From the NCBI GenBank assembly GCA_009782785.1, contig WRIJ01000002.1, forward strand, positions 124,001 through 188,000: a stretch of 64,000 nucleotides of DNA, read 5' to 3'. Position numbers and translations under genes: made by a program. The notes beneath the pieces were generated by a model. That model saw only the letters and a program-made list of their open reading frames with translations. It did no database searches and was not told where the DNA came from. Source of the DNA: Propionibacteriaceae bacterium (lineage in GTDB: Bacteria; Actinomycetota; Actinomycetes; Propionibacteriales; Propionibacteriaceae). Below are positions 30,146 through 38,792 of this stretch, piece after piece; positions within the stretch are counted from its first letter, which is position 1; each line of letters opens with the position of its first letter.

Positions 30146-31080
30146 GAAACCCCGATCCCAGCGAGTCGGGCGATGAGGAACACCACCATGAGGCCTTGGG
30201 CGCCATAGATATATAGCGAGACAGGGGTGACCAATGCGAAACGTTTCGGGTTGTTGAGGAAAAGGATGCCGACCAGCACGAGAACACCATAGATTCCCAT
30301 GATGGCGATCGGGGTCCACCAGTAGAGCTGGAAGCCGAGAATGGAGGCCATGACCGCATCGAGGAACATGGCAACAAGGATCACGATCACAGGGGTGCGT
30401 ACACCGAAGAGTTTCGAGTAGGTGACATAGTCGGTTTCGTCCTGCGGGGCACGTACCTTGCGGGCGATCTCCCACACCAATCCTGGGAAATAAAGGGTGA
30501 ACAGGATGAGGATGTTTTGCCAGGTGAGCAGTGGAATCCCGTAGCGACTACAGGCGTACGAAATGACGTACATGTTGAGGACGAGCTGTACAGGATTGTG
30601 GGTGATCAAGGCCAGTGGCAGTGAACGCTGGATGCGATATTTTTGGAAGAACCAAAACGACATCGCGAACCCGTAGGCGACGAGTAGGGCGAAGAAAACA
30701 TGGTTGCCAACGAAGATAATGTTCGCGATGACCGTGATCGAATCAAGGATGATGAGCAACACTGCGAGGTCCTTCTTGTGGACTCGACCGGAGGGCAGAG
30801 CCCTGTCGGGAAACAAGGTGAGATCTGTGTCGTAGTCTTTGAAGTCATCGGCGATGCGCAGGGTCAACAGGAAAGCCATGATCGTGAAACCGGCAACTAC
30901 GTCACCGATCGTGATCGGCAACCACCCGTACCCCTGAGTTAACCCGACGAGAAAAAAGATCTCAAAGAACAGAAGATAACCCAGCGCAGTCCTGGGCAGG
31001 ATCGGAAACATTTCTTTGAGGTACTTATGGAGCCGGACCACCATTCGATTCGATGATGTCACAGGCTGATCAACGCCCAC
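30142..31080 (-). CDS. UbiA-superfamily prenyltransferase
   Basis: This 312-residue protein has about eight to nine membrane helices. The two Asp-rich motifs are RIADDFKDYDTD near residue 82 and, in the second half, EIARKVRAPQDETDYVTYSK, where the usual second DxxxD is partly replaced. Superfamily members move a prenyl chain to an aromatic ring, to heme, or in archaea to glycerol-phosphate ethers (DGGGP synthase). Next to a CarS-type gene the last role is attractive but unproven. The start is a GTG at 31080 with GGGAGAAGG upstream; it heads the operon. Confidence 0.85.
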   Translation of the reverse strand: MGVDQPVTSSNRMVVRLHKYLKEMFPILPRTALGYLLFFEIFFLVGLTQGYGWLPITIGDVVAGFTIMAFLLTLRIADDFKDYDTDLTLFPDRALPSGRVHKKDLAVLLIILDSITVIANIIFVGNHVFFALLVAYGFAMSFWFFQKYRIQRSLPLALITHNPVQLVLNMYVISYACSRYGIPLLTWQNILILFTLYFPGLVWEIARKVRAPQDETDYVTYSKLFGVRTPVIVILVAMFLDAVMASILGFQLYWWTPIAIMGIYGVLVLVGILFLNNPKRFALVTPVSLYIYGAQGLMVVFLIARLAGIGVS

Positions 31081-31207
31081 AGCCTTCTCCCTCGGTAGTC
31101 CCTCATGATTCCTTCGAACAATAATACTTGAACACAAGACTCCCCTGCACAAGACCGCCTTTTCTTACCTAGTATCGAAGAGTATGATGTAACTACGGAG
31201 GTAAGAC

Positions 31208-31453
31208 ATGGCAACAACTCTACTGTCATCGCGTGGGCAAATCGTCATCCCCGTTGATGTTCGTACTGCCCTCGGTTGGAAAGCCGGCGACAAGGTCACT
31301 GTGGAAGTTTCACAGGACAACACCGAAGTTCACCTGCGCAAGAAAGAAACCCTTGATGCCATGGCCGAGCGCCTTTCCCGCTATGTGTTATCTGGAACAC
31401 CGCCGCTGATGGATGTCCATGATTTCTATGAACACCGTGAGGCAAGAGGATGA
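31208..31453 (+). CDS. AbrB/MazE-type antitoxin
   Basis: The 81-residue protein has the swapped-hairpin DNA-binding fold: TLLSSRGQIVIPVDVRTALG and KAGDKVTVEVSQD in the first 45 residues, then a toxin-wrapping tail. A TATGAT box at 31183 and the ribosome binding site GGAGG come before the ATG. Its stop overlaps the PIN toxin start by 4 bp, which is typical for coupled VapBC-like pairs. Confidence 0.88.
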   Translation: MATTLLSSRGQIVIPVDVRTALGWKAGDKVTVEVSQDNTEVHLRKKETLDAMAERLSRYVLSGTPPLMDVHDFYEHREARG

Positions 31454-31845
31454 CGGCTTCCCTCGATACCAACGTACTGTTGCGGTTTGCACTCGGGGAT
31501 GTGCCAGAGCAGTTCACGAAGGCTTACGATCTCCTCAACCAACCTGGGGCCTCCTTTGTCGTTGTGGATGTTGCCTGGGTGGAAATGGCCTTCGCCTTGG
31601 AGAGGCACTATCACCTGGCTCGTGTTGCTATCGTCGATATCATCACTTCTCTGATGAGTATTGATGTTGTGACAACCCACGAAAAACTCATCACCGATAC
31701 ATGCACGATTTACCTGAATCATCCAAAACTCAGTTTTACCGACTGCTATTTAGGATCTGCAGCAGAGGGTGCTGGGGCAACTCCCCTCTTCACTTTCGAT
31801 GAGAAACTAGCCCACCAGCACGATGGAGCAGAACTAGTTCCCTAG
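31450..31845 (+). CDS. PIN-domain toxin (VapC-like)
   Basis: This 131-residue PIN ribonuclease has the catalytic acidic residues in SLDTNVLLR (D6), VDVAWVEMAF (E44) and SFTDCYLGSAAEGAG, with a final Asp in FTFDEKL. PIN toxins of this group cut tRNA or rRNA when freed from antitoxin. It forms an operon with the AbrB-type antitoxin at 31208. Confidence 0.9.
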   Translation: MTASLDTNVLLRFALGDVPEQFTKAYDLLNQPGASFVVVDVAWVEMAFALERHYHLARVAIVDIITSLMSIDVVTTHEKLITDTCTIYLNHPKLSFTDCYLGSAAEGAGATPLFTFDEKLAHQHDGAELVP

Positions 31846-32036
31846 AGCCTTTCTCAGCATAGAAGTGAAACCTGCTGGGTTGTCGTAGACCATGTTGTGG
31901 CCAGCATGGTCGATGGTGAGTACGCGAATCCCGTGGTGTGGGAGTTCTTCGGCATCCGGGTCGGGGAGATTCTGGTCACCGAAAACATAGAATCGTGGGC
32001 AGGTGAGCCCATAGAGTATCTCCCGCCAGGAGGGTG
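31834..32036 (-). pseudogene. 3' remnant of an alpha/beta hydrolase
   Basis: The minus strand reads REILYGLTCPRFYVFGDQN, then a segment with LTIDHAGHNMVYDNPAGF and a stop at 31834-31836. This is the last third of an alpha/beta hydrolase with the acidic and histidine (DHAGH) catalytic positions. The first two thirds, with the nucleophile, are absent. The break lies just before the palindromic repeat at 32066. The remnant overlaps the end of the PIN gene. Confidence 0.65.
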
Positions 32037-32065
32037 TGACGCCTCCCTGCGCAGCCTAACCCCGT

Positions 32066-32097
32066 CACCCTGCGCGAAGTCGCAGGGTCCAGACTAC
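32066..32097. repeat. Palindromic repeat copy (short form)
   Basis: CACCCTGCGCGAAGTCGCAGGGTCC is the same element as at 17397, in opposite orientation. It lies at the break of the hydrolase remnant. Confidence 0.8.
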
Positions 32098-32177
32098 CCA
32101 GTTACCCCACTGTTGATTCTGAGAATCCGAAAATTCAGCACTTCCGCTCAATGTAGAACGCTGTCAGACATTTGTGA

Positions 32178-32183
32178 TATGAT
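32178..32183 (+). promoter_or_regulatory. Likely -10 box of the Phd/YefM antitoxin, leaderless
   Basis: TATGAT is 6 nt before the ATG at 32190, with no ribosome binding site. Confidence 0.6.
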
Positions 32184-32189
32184 GTCCTC

Positions 32190-32471
32190 ATGACTCAGAC
32201 AATCACTATTCGGGAAGTCAATCAGCACACTTCCGCAGTGATGGACCGAGCTGCCAATGGTGAAGAACTCATCGTCACCAAGAACGGCCAGCCACACGCG
32301 AGGATTAGTCCGTACAAGCCAAGAAACACCTATGAACAGATGGTCGCCGATGGGCGTATCATCCCAGCTAAAACACGCAGTTATCGACCAATTCATACCA
32401 TACGCTGGACGCCAGAGGTTGAGGCTGCTCTTGCCGAGGATAGAGCCGACCGTGACTGGATGAGCGAATGA
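32190..32471 (+). CDS. Phd/YefM-family antitoxin
   Basis: The 93-residue protein has the Phd/YefM DNA-binding N-terminus: TITIREVNQHTSAVMDRAANGEELIVTKNG followed by QPHARISPYKP. The C-terminal tail binds the toxin. It is coupled to the PIN gene by a 4-bp overlap, a VapBC-type pair of a different family from the one at 31208. Confidence 0.9.
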   Translation: MTQTITIREVNQHTSAVMDRAANGEELIVTKNGQPHARISPYKPRNTYEQMVADGRIIPAKTRSYRPIHTIRWTPEVEAALAEDRADRDWMSE

Positions 32472-32917
32472 TCTATGTCGAGACCTCCGCGTTCCTGAGC
32501 GGGATCCTGGTGGACTCGATCGATCACTATTCTATGGCCGTCCTGCTCGGTGACCCTGATCAAGTGCTCGTTAGTTCCCAGTTGCTGTGGCTTGAAGCCG
32601 ACCGTACTGCTATCCGTCTCGCTGCTGAACATCCGGGTTTCCACTATCTTCCGCAAGAAGTTGAAGCAGCGCTTTCTGGGATTCATCAGATTCGCCTTGA
32701 TACGTCTCTTATCAACGCTGCCAGAAAGATACCCGATGTCATCAAATCTCTGGATGCGATCCATGTCGCAACGGCCGACATGCTCTCAGACATGATCGAG
32801 TACGTCGTCACCTACGACAAGACCATGACTAAAACACTGAGACTCCATGGGCTTGCTGCAGGACCAGCATCACAGTTCAATGAATCCCCCGACACCATGG
32901 GTGGCCGACTTCCCTAG
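32468..32917 (+). CDS. PIN-domain toxin (VapC-like)
   Basis: This is a 149-residue PIN protein starting MIYVETSAFLSGI, where the first acidic residue is in the VETSA form. LWLEADRTAIR, KSLDAIHVATADML and VTYDKTMTKTLR supply the other catalytic positions. The last 20 or so residues are unrelated to the family and may be read-through of an altered 3' end. It is paired with the Phd-like gene upstream. Confidence 0.88.
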   Translation: MIYVETSAFLSGILVDSIDHYSMAVLLGDPDQVLVSSQLLWLEADRTAIRLAAEHPGFHYLPQEVEAALSGIHQIRLDTSLINAARKIPDVIKSLDAIHVATADMLSDMIEYVVTYDKTMTKTLRLHGLAAGPASQFNESPDTMGGRLP

Positions 32918-32928
32918 CTTACGTTTTC

Positions 32929-33113
32929 TTGCTTCTCAGTGCTTTCAGCATTCGAAACCATGCTCATCATCAATTCGCTTGCACGTGGATCGAGTCTGCC
33001 GGGGAAAACTATGCCTCCTGTCCGATCACTCAAGGTGTACTCGTGCGCTTCGCTGTTCGGGAGGGAGCCTCAGCTGGTGATGCTGCCAAACTCATCAGTG
33101 GGTTGGCATCCGA
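32929..33113 (+). pseudogene. PIN-domain toxin fragment
   Basis: The segment GENYASCPITQGVLVRFAVR with REGASAGDAAKLISGL is closely similar to residues 28-65 of the intact PIN toxin at 61056. The catalytic N-terminus is scrambled and the C-terminal half is missing. The fragment runs directly into a RelB-like gene, so a deletion fused two toxin-antitoxin loci. Confidence 0.75.
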
Positions 33114-33326
33114 ATGGATAGGGCTCTGAAAGAGCAGGCTGACGCAACCTTTGCCACCATGGGCATGAATTTGTCGACAGCGTTCAACATTTTTGTCCGC
33201 CAGACTTTGCGGCAGGGGAAGATCCCGTTCGATATTGTTTCCGATCCGTTTTTCAGTGAGGAAAATCTGGTGGCTCTTCGGGCTTCGATCGCTGACCAGC
33301 CCAATGATGTCGATGAAAACGGGTAG
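33114..33326 (+). pseudogene. RelB/DinJ-family antitoxin, 5'-truncated
   Basis: RMDRALKEQADATFATMGMN followed by LSTAFNIFVRQTLRQGKIPFDI is the core of the RelB/DinJ antitoxin, 70 residues from an internal ATG. The first five or so family residues are replaced by the PIN fragment. No ribosome binding site is visible before 33114. A decayed MazF-like frame follows. Confidence 0.7.
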
Positions 33327-33384
33327 TTCTCCACATTCCTCGATGCCCATGCGTTGGGCGCCCGAATCACTTTCTAGGCGATAA

Positions 33385-33506
33385 CAGAAAGTAACAGTGA
33401 AAACGAGAATGTATTCATCCTTCGTGATAGCTGTTCCACTTCGAGGGCTCGCCCCGCAATTGTAGTCAGAGGTGTTACCCTTGTACTCCACCGTTATGGA
33501 CTGATC
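33385..33506 (+). pseudogene. MazF/PemK-like toxin remnant
   Basis: From 33385 the frame reads ENVFILRDSCSTSRARPAIVV and RGVTLVLHRYG, matching the RGDVFILRDD.FASKARP start of MazF/PemK toxins. It has lost its start codon and runs straight into an hsdS sequence at 33507. A diverged sister copy, inverted, is at 39284-39394. Confidence 0.6.
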
Positions 33507-34054
33507 CTTGGGAACAGCGGAAGGCAGCAGACATTTTCCAAGCTACGGCAGAAAAGGGTTTCCCAGAATTACCCGTTCTTTCGGCAACACAGGACCGGGG
33601 AATGATTTTGCGGGATGAGACAGGGATTAACATTGCGCACGATAAGAAAAATGAAGCTACCTACAAGAGAGTTCAACCAGGGCAGTTCGTAATCCATCTT
33701 CGCTCTTTTCAGGGTGGCTTCGCCCATTCAGCAGTTGAGGGAATTACATCACCGGCGTATACAGTACTTAGTTTCATCGAGCAGGACCGTGATCACGATT
33801 GGTTCTGGAAACTCACTTTTAGTTCTCCAAACTTCATCACTAGGCTCGAAACCGTAACATATGGAATTCGCGATGGACGTAGCATCAGCTACGAAGATTT
33901 CACACAAATGCGATTTACCTCTCCAAACCATGGAGAGCAGAAACGCATGGGAGAGTATTTCAAGTCTCTTGACCACCTCATCACCCTTCATCAGCGTGAG
34001 CTTGTTCGGCTGAAAAATATTAAGAAATCCTTGCTTGACGGCATGTTTGTATAG
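33505..34054 (+). pseudogene. hsdS: hsdS half with intact C-terminus, no start codon
   Basis: The frame begins TDPWEQRK, a conserved HsdS boundary, contains one target-recognition domain, then LDHLITLHQREL with the true C-terminus VRLKNIKKSLLDGMFV. Full HsdS proteins have two such halves; here the first half and the start are missing, although an internal ATG at 33602 could yield a 150-residue protein. It lies 12 bp before hsdR. Residues up to LHQRE are encoded by an exact copy at 37294-37787. Confidence 0.8.
33507..34000 (+). repeat. 494-bp direct repeat, copy 1 (hsdS recognition domain)
   Basis: This stretch is identical by reading to 37294-37787. The two copies flank hsdR in the same orientation, so recombination between them would delete hsdR. 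The absence of differences indicates a recent duplication or gene conversion. Confidence 0.9.
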
Positions 34055-34066
34055 AAAGTAATTGAC

Positions 34067-37000
34067 ATGATTTTTACAAAGGAATCGGATTTTGAAGAAG
34101 CTCTCATTAGAGCGCTTCAGACTAAGGGTTGGGAAAAGGAGGTTATCAAGCACCCAACTGAACAAGACCTGTTAGACAACTGGGCCACCATTCTCTTCGA
34201 TAATAATCGAGAGCGGGATCGACTCAATGGGTTCCCACTGACCCAGACGGAAATGCAGCAAATCATCGAACAGATCACGACTCTGCGTACTCCACTGAAG
34301 CTCAACGGTTTCATCAACGGTAAAACAGTATCAATTAAGCGGGATAATCCAGATGATGTGGAGCATTTTGGTAAGGAAGTGGCTCTCAAGATCTATGACC
34401 GCCATGAAATTGCTGCAGGACAGAGTCGATACCAGATCGTTCAGCAACCCCAGTTCCCCACAGCTGGCATACAGCGCGACCGCCGTGGCGATCTGATGCT
34501 CATGATCAATGGTATGCCTGTGATCCATCTGGAATTAAAAAAGAGTGGAGTAAGTGTTAAGCAAGCTGCGAATCAAATCGAAAAATATTCTCAGGCAGGT
34601 ATCTTTACGGGTTTGTTCGCTCTCGTCCAGATTTTTGTTGCCATGGAACCCGAGGAGACTCTCTATTTCGCAAACCCAGGACCAGACGGCAATTTCAACA
34701 CTGATTTCTATTTCCACTGGGCCAATTTCGATAATGTTCCGATCAACAATTGGAATAGCATCGCCACTTCGCTTTTGTCTATCCCTATGGCTCATCAGCT
34801 CATTGGTTTTTACACTGTTCCCGATGATGCCGATGGGGTTCTCAAGGTGATGAGAAGCTACCAGTACTATGCAGCACACGCCATCTCTGATCGGGTAGCA
34901 AAACACGTTTGGGATGGGCGTCAACAACTCGGTGGGTATGTATGGCACACCACTGGTTCGGGTAAAACCATGACCAGTTTCAAGTCCGCGCAACTAATTG
35001 CAAATTCCAAAGATGCTGACAAGGTCGTTTTCCTGGTTGACCGAATTGAGCTTGGCACCCAGTCGCTCAAGGAATACCGCGGGTTTGCAGAAGACAATGA
35101 TGAGATTCAAGCCACAGAAAACACCCATGTTTTACTGAACAAATTGACTAGCTCAACACCTGCGGACACGCTCATCGTCACGTCTATACAAAAAATGAGC
35201 AATATCAGGCAGGAGGTCGGAGTAAACGAAGCCGATATTCTCAGAATTCAGAAAAAACGTGTGGTTTTCATTGTTGATGAGGCGCATCGCTCAACCTTTG
35301 GAGAAATGCTGAACGAAGTGAAAGGTGCTTTCCCAGATGCATATTTCTTTGGGTTTACTGGCACACCGATACATGAAGAAAACAAGATAAAAGGAAGCAC
35401 AACAGCAACTGTGTTTGGCGATGAACTCCACAGATATAGCATCGCCGATGGTATCCGAGACAAGAACGTGCTTGGCTTCGATCCATACAAAGTCCTAACC
35501 TATAAAGATAGAGATATCCGCTGTGCGGTGGGAATGCAGGAAGTGAAAGCGACATCGGAAGAGGAGGCGATTCGGGATCCTGATAAACGAGACAGGTTCT
35601 ACTATTTCATGAATACAGCTCCTATGGTTCGTGACCGCAACCAGCAAGGTAAATACACCAAGGGCGTTGAAGACTATCTGCCAAGGAGTCAGTACAGGAG
35701 TCATCTTCATCAGGAGCAAGTAGTGGAGGACATTCTCACCAATTGGATGACACGGTCGCGTGGGGGAAAGTTCCATGCCCTATTTGCCACAAGTAGCATC
35801 CGTGAAGCCATTGAATACTATCGTCTCCTCAAAGAAGAGGAGCCAACCCTCAAAGCCACCGCCCTATTTGATTCCAGTGATGAAGATGCGGAAGACTTCA
35901 ACCCTGATCGCCGCGAAAATGCTCAATTTAAGACAGACGGGCTTATTGAGATTATTGAAGACTATAACCAGCTCTTTGGTCAGAGTTTTCAGGTCAGTTC
36001 CCACGCCCAGTTTAAGAAGGATGTTGCCTCACGTCTCGCTCATAAAGATCAATACAAGTGGATAGACTCCGAGCCAGAGAAACAATTGGAACTCCTGATT
36101 GTGGTCGATCAGATGCTCACTGGTTTTGATTCAAAATGGATCAACACCCTGTATATAGACAAGGTGCTGCAAAACCAGAACATCATCCAAGCCTTTTCGC
36201 GCACCAATCGCATTTTCGGTCACGAGAAACCTTTTGGGACCGTTCGCTACTATCGTAAACCTCACACGATGGAACGTTACGTTGAAGAAGCAGTGAAGTT
36301 GTATTCTGGTGATAAACCATATGGGATATATGTAAACAGACTTGAAGACAACCTAGTTGAAATCAATTCGATATTTAGTGACATCCAACAGGTTTTCAAA
36401 GACGCGGGTATTCCAGACTTAACCAGCATCCCTGATAACGAAGCAGCGTGTGGAAGATTTGCTTCATTATTTAGGAAACTGGGAGAGACCATTGAGGCCG
36501 CGAAGGTTCAAGGGTTCACCTGGAAACAGAAGGTTTACGACATCACTCAGGAGGGTGCTTCTGAAACAACAACGGTTGAGGTTGAGATCGATGAGAATAC
36601 CTATCTCGTGCTCGCCTTGCGCTATAAAGAACTCTTTAGCCCCGATTCAGGAAACACAGGTGGGGGTAGTGAGGACCCACCTTACGATATTGAGGGTTAT
36701 CTCACGGAAATTGATACGGGGAAAATTGACTCGCGGTATATGGACGCCAATTTCGACAAGTACTATAAGCTACTGAACCTTAACCCTCCTTCTGATCAGG
36801 AGTCGATTAATGTAGCTCAGGCTGCTTTGCTTCGTTCCTTTGCCACGCTTTCTCAAGAGCAACAAAAATATGCAGGCATCTTTCTCAGAGACATCGAAAG
36901 AGGAGATATCACAGTGGAGCGGGGGATGGGTTTCAGCGACTATATATCCCAATACCAAGCAAAAACTGAATCGGGCAGAATCCACGACTTGGCGGTAGCG

Positions 37001-37252
37001 CTGGGGTGTAGCGAGGATCTCTTGCGTAATATGATCGGGCAACAGGTAACTGACACCGATCTCAATAGCCACGGGCGTTTCGATGAGCTTAAGGCCTCCG
37101 TTGATCGCGAGAAAGCCAAGGAGTACTTCGACACAAGGGAAGGGAAATCACTGTCACTTCTTGAGGTAAACATTCAGACCGGAAAATTGCTCCGCGAGTT
37201 CGTGCTTGCTGGTGGCTTCGACATCAGCGAGGGTTCCAGCAGCGACCAATAG
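34067..37252 (+). CDS. hsdR: Type I restriction enzyme R subunit
   Basis: The 1061-residue protein has the PD-(D/E)xK nuclease region at VIHLELKKSGVSVKQAANQIEKY (near residue 155), a SF2 translocase with Walker A TTGSGKT near 297, the DEAH box in VDEAHRSTFG near 404, and GFTGTPI. The helicase C-terminal domain contains VDQMLTGFDSKWINTLYIDK and QAFSRTNRIFG. All motifs are intact. GTAC is much rarer here than in the core genes, suggesting import. It needs HsdM and a full HsdS, which are not visible in the window. Confidence 0.95.
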   Translation: MIFTKESDFEEALIRALQTKGWEKEVIKHPTEQDLLDNWATILFDNNRERDRLNGFPLTQTEMQQIIEQITTLRTPLKLNGFINGKTVSIKRDNPDDVEHFGKEVALKIYDRHEIAAGQSRYQIVQQPQFPTAGIQRDRRGDLMLMINGMPVIHLELKKSGVSVKQAANQIEKYSQAGIFTGLFALVQIFVAMEPEETLYFANPGPDGNFNTDFYFHWANFDNVPINNWNSIATSLLSIPMAHQLIGFYTVPDDADGVLKVMRSYQYYAAHAISDRVAKHVWDGRQQLGGYVWHTTGSGKTMTSFKSAQLIANSKDADKVVFLVDRIELGTQSLKEYRGFAEDNDEIQATENTHVLLNKLTSSTPADTLIVTSIQKMSNIRQEVGVNEADILRIQKKRVVFIVDEAHRSTFGEMLNEVKGAFPDAYFFGFTGTPIHEENKIKGSTTATVFGDELHRYSIADGIRDKNVLGFDPYKVLTYKDRDIRCAVGMQEVKATSEEEAIRDPDKRDRFYYFMNTAPMVRDRNQQGKYTKGVEDYLPRSQYRSHLHQEQVVEDILTNWMTRSRGGKFHALFATSSIREAIEYYRLLKEEEPTLKATALFDSSDEDAEDFNPDRRENAQFKTDGLIEIIEDYNQLFGQSFQVSSHAQFKKDVASRLAHKDQYKWIDSEPEKQLELLIVVDQMLTGFDSKWINTLYIDKVLQNQNIIQAFSRTNRIFGHEKPFGTVRYYRKPHTMERYVEEAVKLYSGDKPYGIYVNRLEDNLVEINSIFSDIQQVFKDAGIPDLTSIPDNEAACGRFASLFRKLGETIEAAKVQGFTWKQKVYDITQEGASETTTVEVEIDENTYLVLALRYKELFSPDSGNTGGGSEDPPYDIEGYLTEIDTGKIDSRYMDANFDKYYKLLNLNPPSDQESINVAQAALLRSFATLSQEQQKYAGIFLRDIERGDITVERGMGFSDYISQYQAKTESGRIHDLAVALGCSEDLLRNMIGQQVTDTDLNSHGRFDELKASVDREKAKEYFDTREGKSLSLLEVNIQTGKLLREFVLAGGFDISEGSSSDQ

Positions 37253-37293
37253 GTCCCTGACTATCGATTTTACTCAGGTAGTCCAGGCTAATG

Positions 37294-37787
37294 CTTGGGA
37301 ACAGCGGAAGGCAGCAGACATTTTCCAAGCTACGGCAGAAAAGGGTTTCCCAGAATTACCCGTTCTTTCGGCAACACAGGACCGGGGAATGATTTTGCGG
37401 GATGAGACAGGGATTAACATTGCGCACGATAAGAAAAATGAAGCTACCTACAAGAGAGTTCAACCAGGGCAGTTCGTAATCCATCTTCGCTCTTTTCAGG
37501 GTGGCTTCGCCCATTCAGCAGTTGAGGGAATTACATCACCGGCGTATACAGTACTTAGTTTCATCGAGCAGGACCGTGATCACGATTGGTTCTGGAAACT
37601 CACTTTTAGTTCTCCAAACTTCATCACTAGGCTCGAAACCGTAACATATGGAATTCGCGATGGACGTAGCATCAGCTACGAAGATTTCACACAAATGCGA
37701 TTTACCTCTCCAAACCATGGAGAGCAGAAACGCATGGGAGAGTATTTCAAGTCTCTTGACCACCTCATCACCCTTCATCAGCGTGAG
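37294..37787 (+). repeat. 494-bp direct repeat, copy 2
   Basis: This is the identical partner of 33507-34000. It begins at CTTGGGAACAGCGGAAG, also the outer inverted repeat, and ends inside the inner inverted repeat. Confidence 0.9.
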
Positions 37788-37793
37788 TCTCCT
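37755..37793 (+). repeat. Inner inverted repeat, left arm
   Basis: CTTGACCACCTCATCACCC begins a 39-nt arm that encodes LDHLITLHQRESP. Its inverted partner at 38754-38792 has one mismatch. The pair encloses the recombinase gene. Confidence 0.88.
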
Positions 37794-37802
37794 GGTTTTG
37801 GG

Positions 37803-38729
37803 TCAGCTGAGACTCGATAGTGACCTCATCACGAGGTCAATGTCTTGGTTCTCAAGCTCTTGGATGATATGGACATAGGTTTTCTGGGTGGTGGTCATAC
37901 TTGAATGCCCGAGCCTCCGTGCGACACTGGCTATAGAAACTCCAGCAAAGAGAAGCAACGAAGCATGAGTATGGCGCAACCCATGAATGGTGATAGTCGG
38001 GATCTCTGCGCGAACACAATGCCGACGGAGAATGTCATTGACAGTCGAGTTGAAGACAGGGCCGTTAATGAAGAGTGGCTGATCGTCTGGCAGACATTTC
38101 ACCAACTCGGAGAATTGAATGACTGTTTGCCAGTCAATCTGAATTTTCCTCACCGATGACCGATTCTTCGTGGGCAGGAAACCACCGGAACCTTTGTAGT
38201 CCCAGGTTTTACTAATTGACAGCGATTGATGGGAAAAGTCGAAATCTAGTGGTGTCAGAGCGAGAGCCTCAGAGAACCTCATTCCTGTCTTAGCAACAAG
38301 AAGGATAAACCAATCCCAACTAACTACTGGTGTTAGCACCATGCCTGAGAGCAGAGTGTGGAGCTCAAACTGGTTGAGGAACTTGGGTTTCTTAGGCCGT
38401 GGAGTCATGCCCTTAATAATGGCTTTGCGGGTAGGGTCTCGGTCTACCAGCCCCTCATCCACGGCATCCAAAATGGCGCCTTTTAGCTGATGGTGGAAAT
38501 CCATCGTTGTCTGTCTTTCATGACATTCTGCATATGCATTCAGCAACTGTTGGTAAGCAGTCCGAGACATGTCACAAACTTTCAGATGCGGAACGAGTTT
38601 CTCAATCCATGCTTGTGTCATACGGTATTTCTGAAGAGTGACATTTCTGATTGCTCCTTCCTTATAAACTCGAATCCATCGGCCATAGTAATCACTGAAT
38701 AGCTCTGATTCTTTGGGGTGGTGAAACAT
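37803..38729 (-). CDS. Tyrosine recombinase, likely hsdS invertase
   Basis: This 308-residue tyrosine recombinase shows the catalytic residues: Arg in TGMRFSEALALTP, His-x-x-Arg in IHGLRHTHASLL, and LGHSSMTTTQKTYVH with the nucleophilic Tyr. The frame is open upstream through an hsdS cassette, but AGGAGGA lies 6 nt before the ATG at 38729, so that is the start. The gene lies between inverted repeats that match hsdS boundaries, as in loci where such recombinases shuffle specificity. Confidence 0.88.
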   Translation of the reverse strand: MFHHPKESELFSDYYGRWIRVYKEGAIRNVTLQKYRMTQAWIEKLVPHLKVCDMSRTAYQQLLNAYAECHERQTTMDFHHQLKGAILDAVDEGLVDRDPTRKAIIKGMTPRPKKPKFLNQFELHTLLSGMVLTPVVSWDWFILLVAKTGMRFSEALALTPLDFDFSHQSLSISKTWDYKGSGGFLPTKNRSSVRKIQIDWQTVIQFSELVKCLPDDQPLFINGPVFNSTVNDILRRHCVRAEIPTITIHGLRHTHASLLLFAGVSIASVARRLGHSSMTTTQKTYVHIIQELENQDIDLVMRSLSSLS

Positions 38730-38753
38730 GGTGTTCCTCCTATTCATGGTTGG

Positions 38754-38792
38754 AGGAGACTCACGCTGATGAAGGGTGATGAGGTGATCAAG
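38754..38792 (-). repeat. Inner inverted repeat, right arm
   Basis: This is the reverse complement of 37755-37793 apart from one base, and it encodes LDHLITLHQRESP on the minus strand. Confidence 0.88.

Larger units (their letters stand above)
37294..37820 (+). pseudogene. hsdS cassette, same recognition domain as upstream of hsdR
   Basis: The frame, open from about 37206, reads AWEQRKAADIF, one recognition domain and LDHLITLHQRES, then only nine more residues to a stop at 37820, so the normal C-terminus is lost. It looks like a silent or donor cassette. The recombinase gene meets it tail to tail, overlapping by 18 bp. Confidence 0.75.

Noticed and set aside
30146-30475. 330-bp N-terminal extension of the CarS-type gene
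   Set aside because: It lies wholly inside the UbiA gene in another frame and is rich in Pro, Arg, His and Cys. The ATGA overlap at 30145 matches the other junctions of the operon.
23129-31080. True archaeal ether-lipid pathway
   Set aside because: No glycerol-1-phosphate dehydrogenase and no GGGP synthase gene in the window. CarS-like and UbiA genes alone are not enough.
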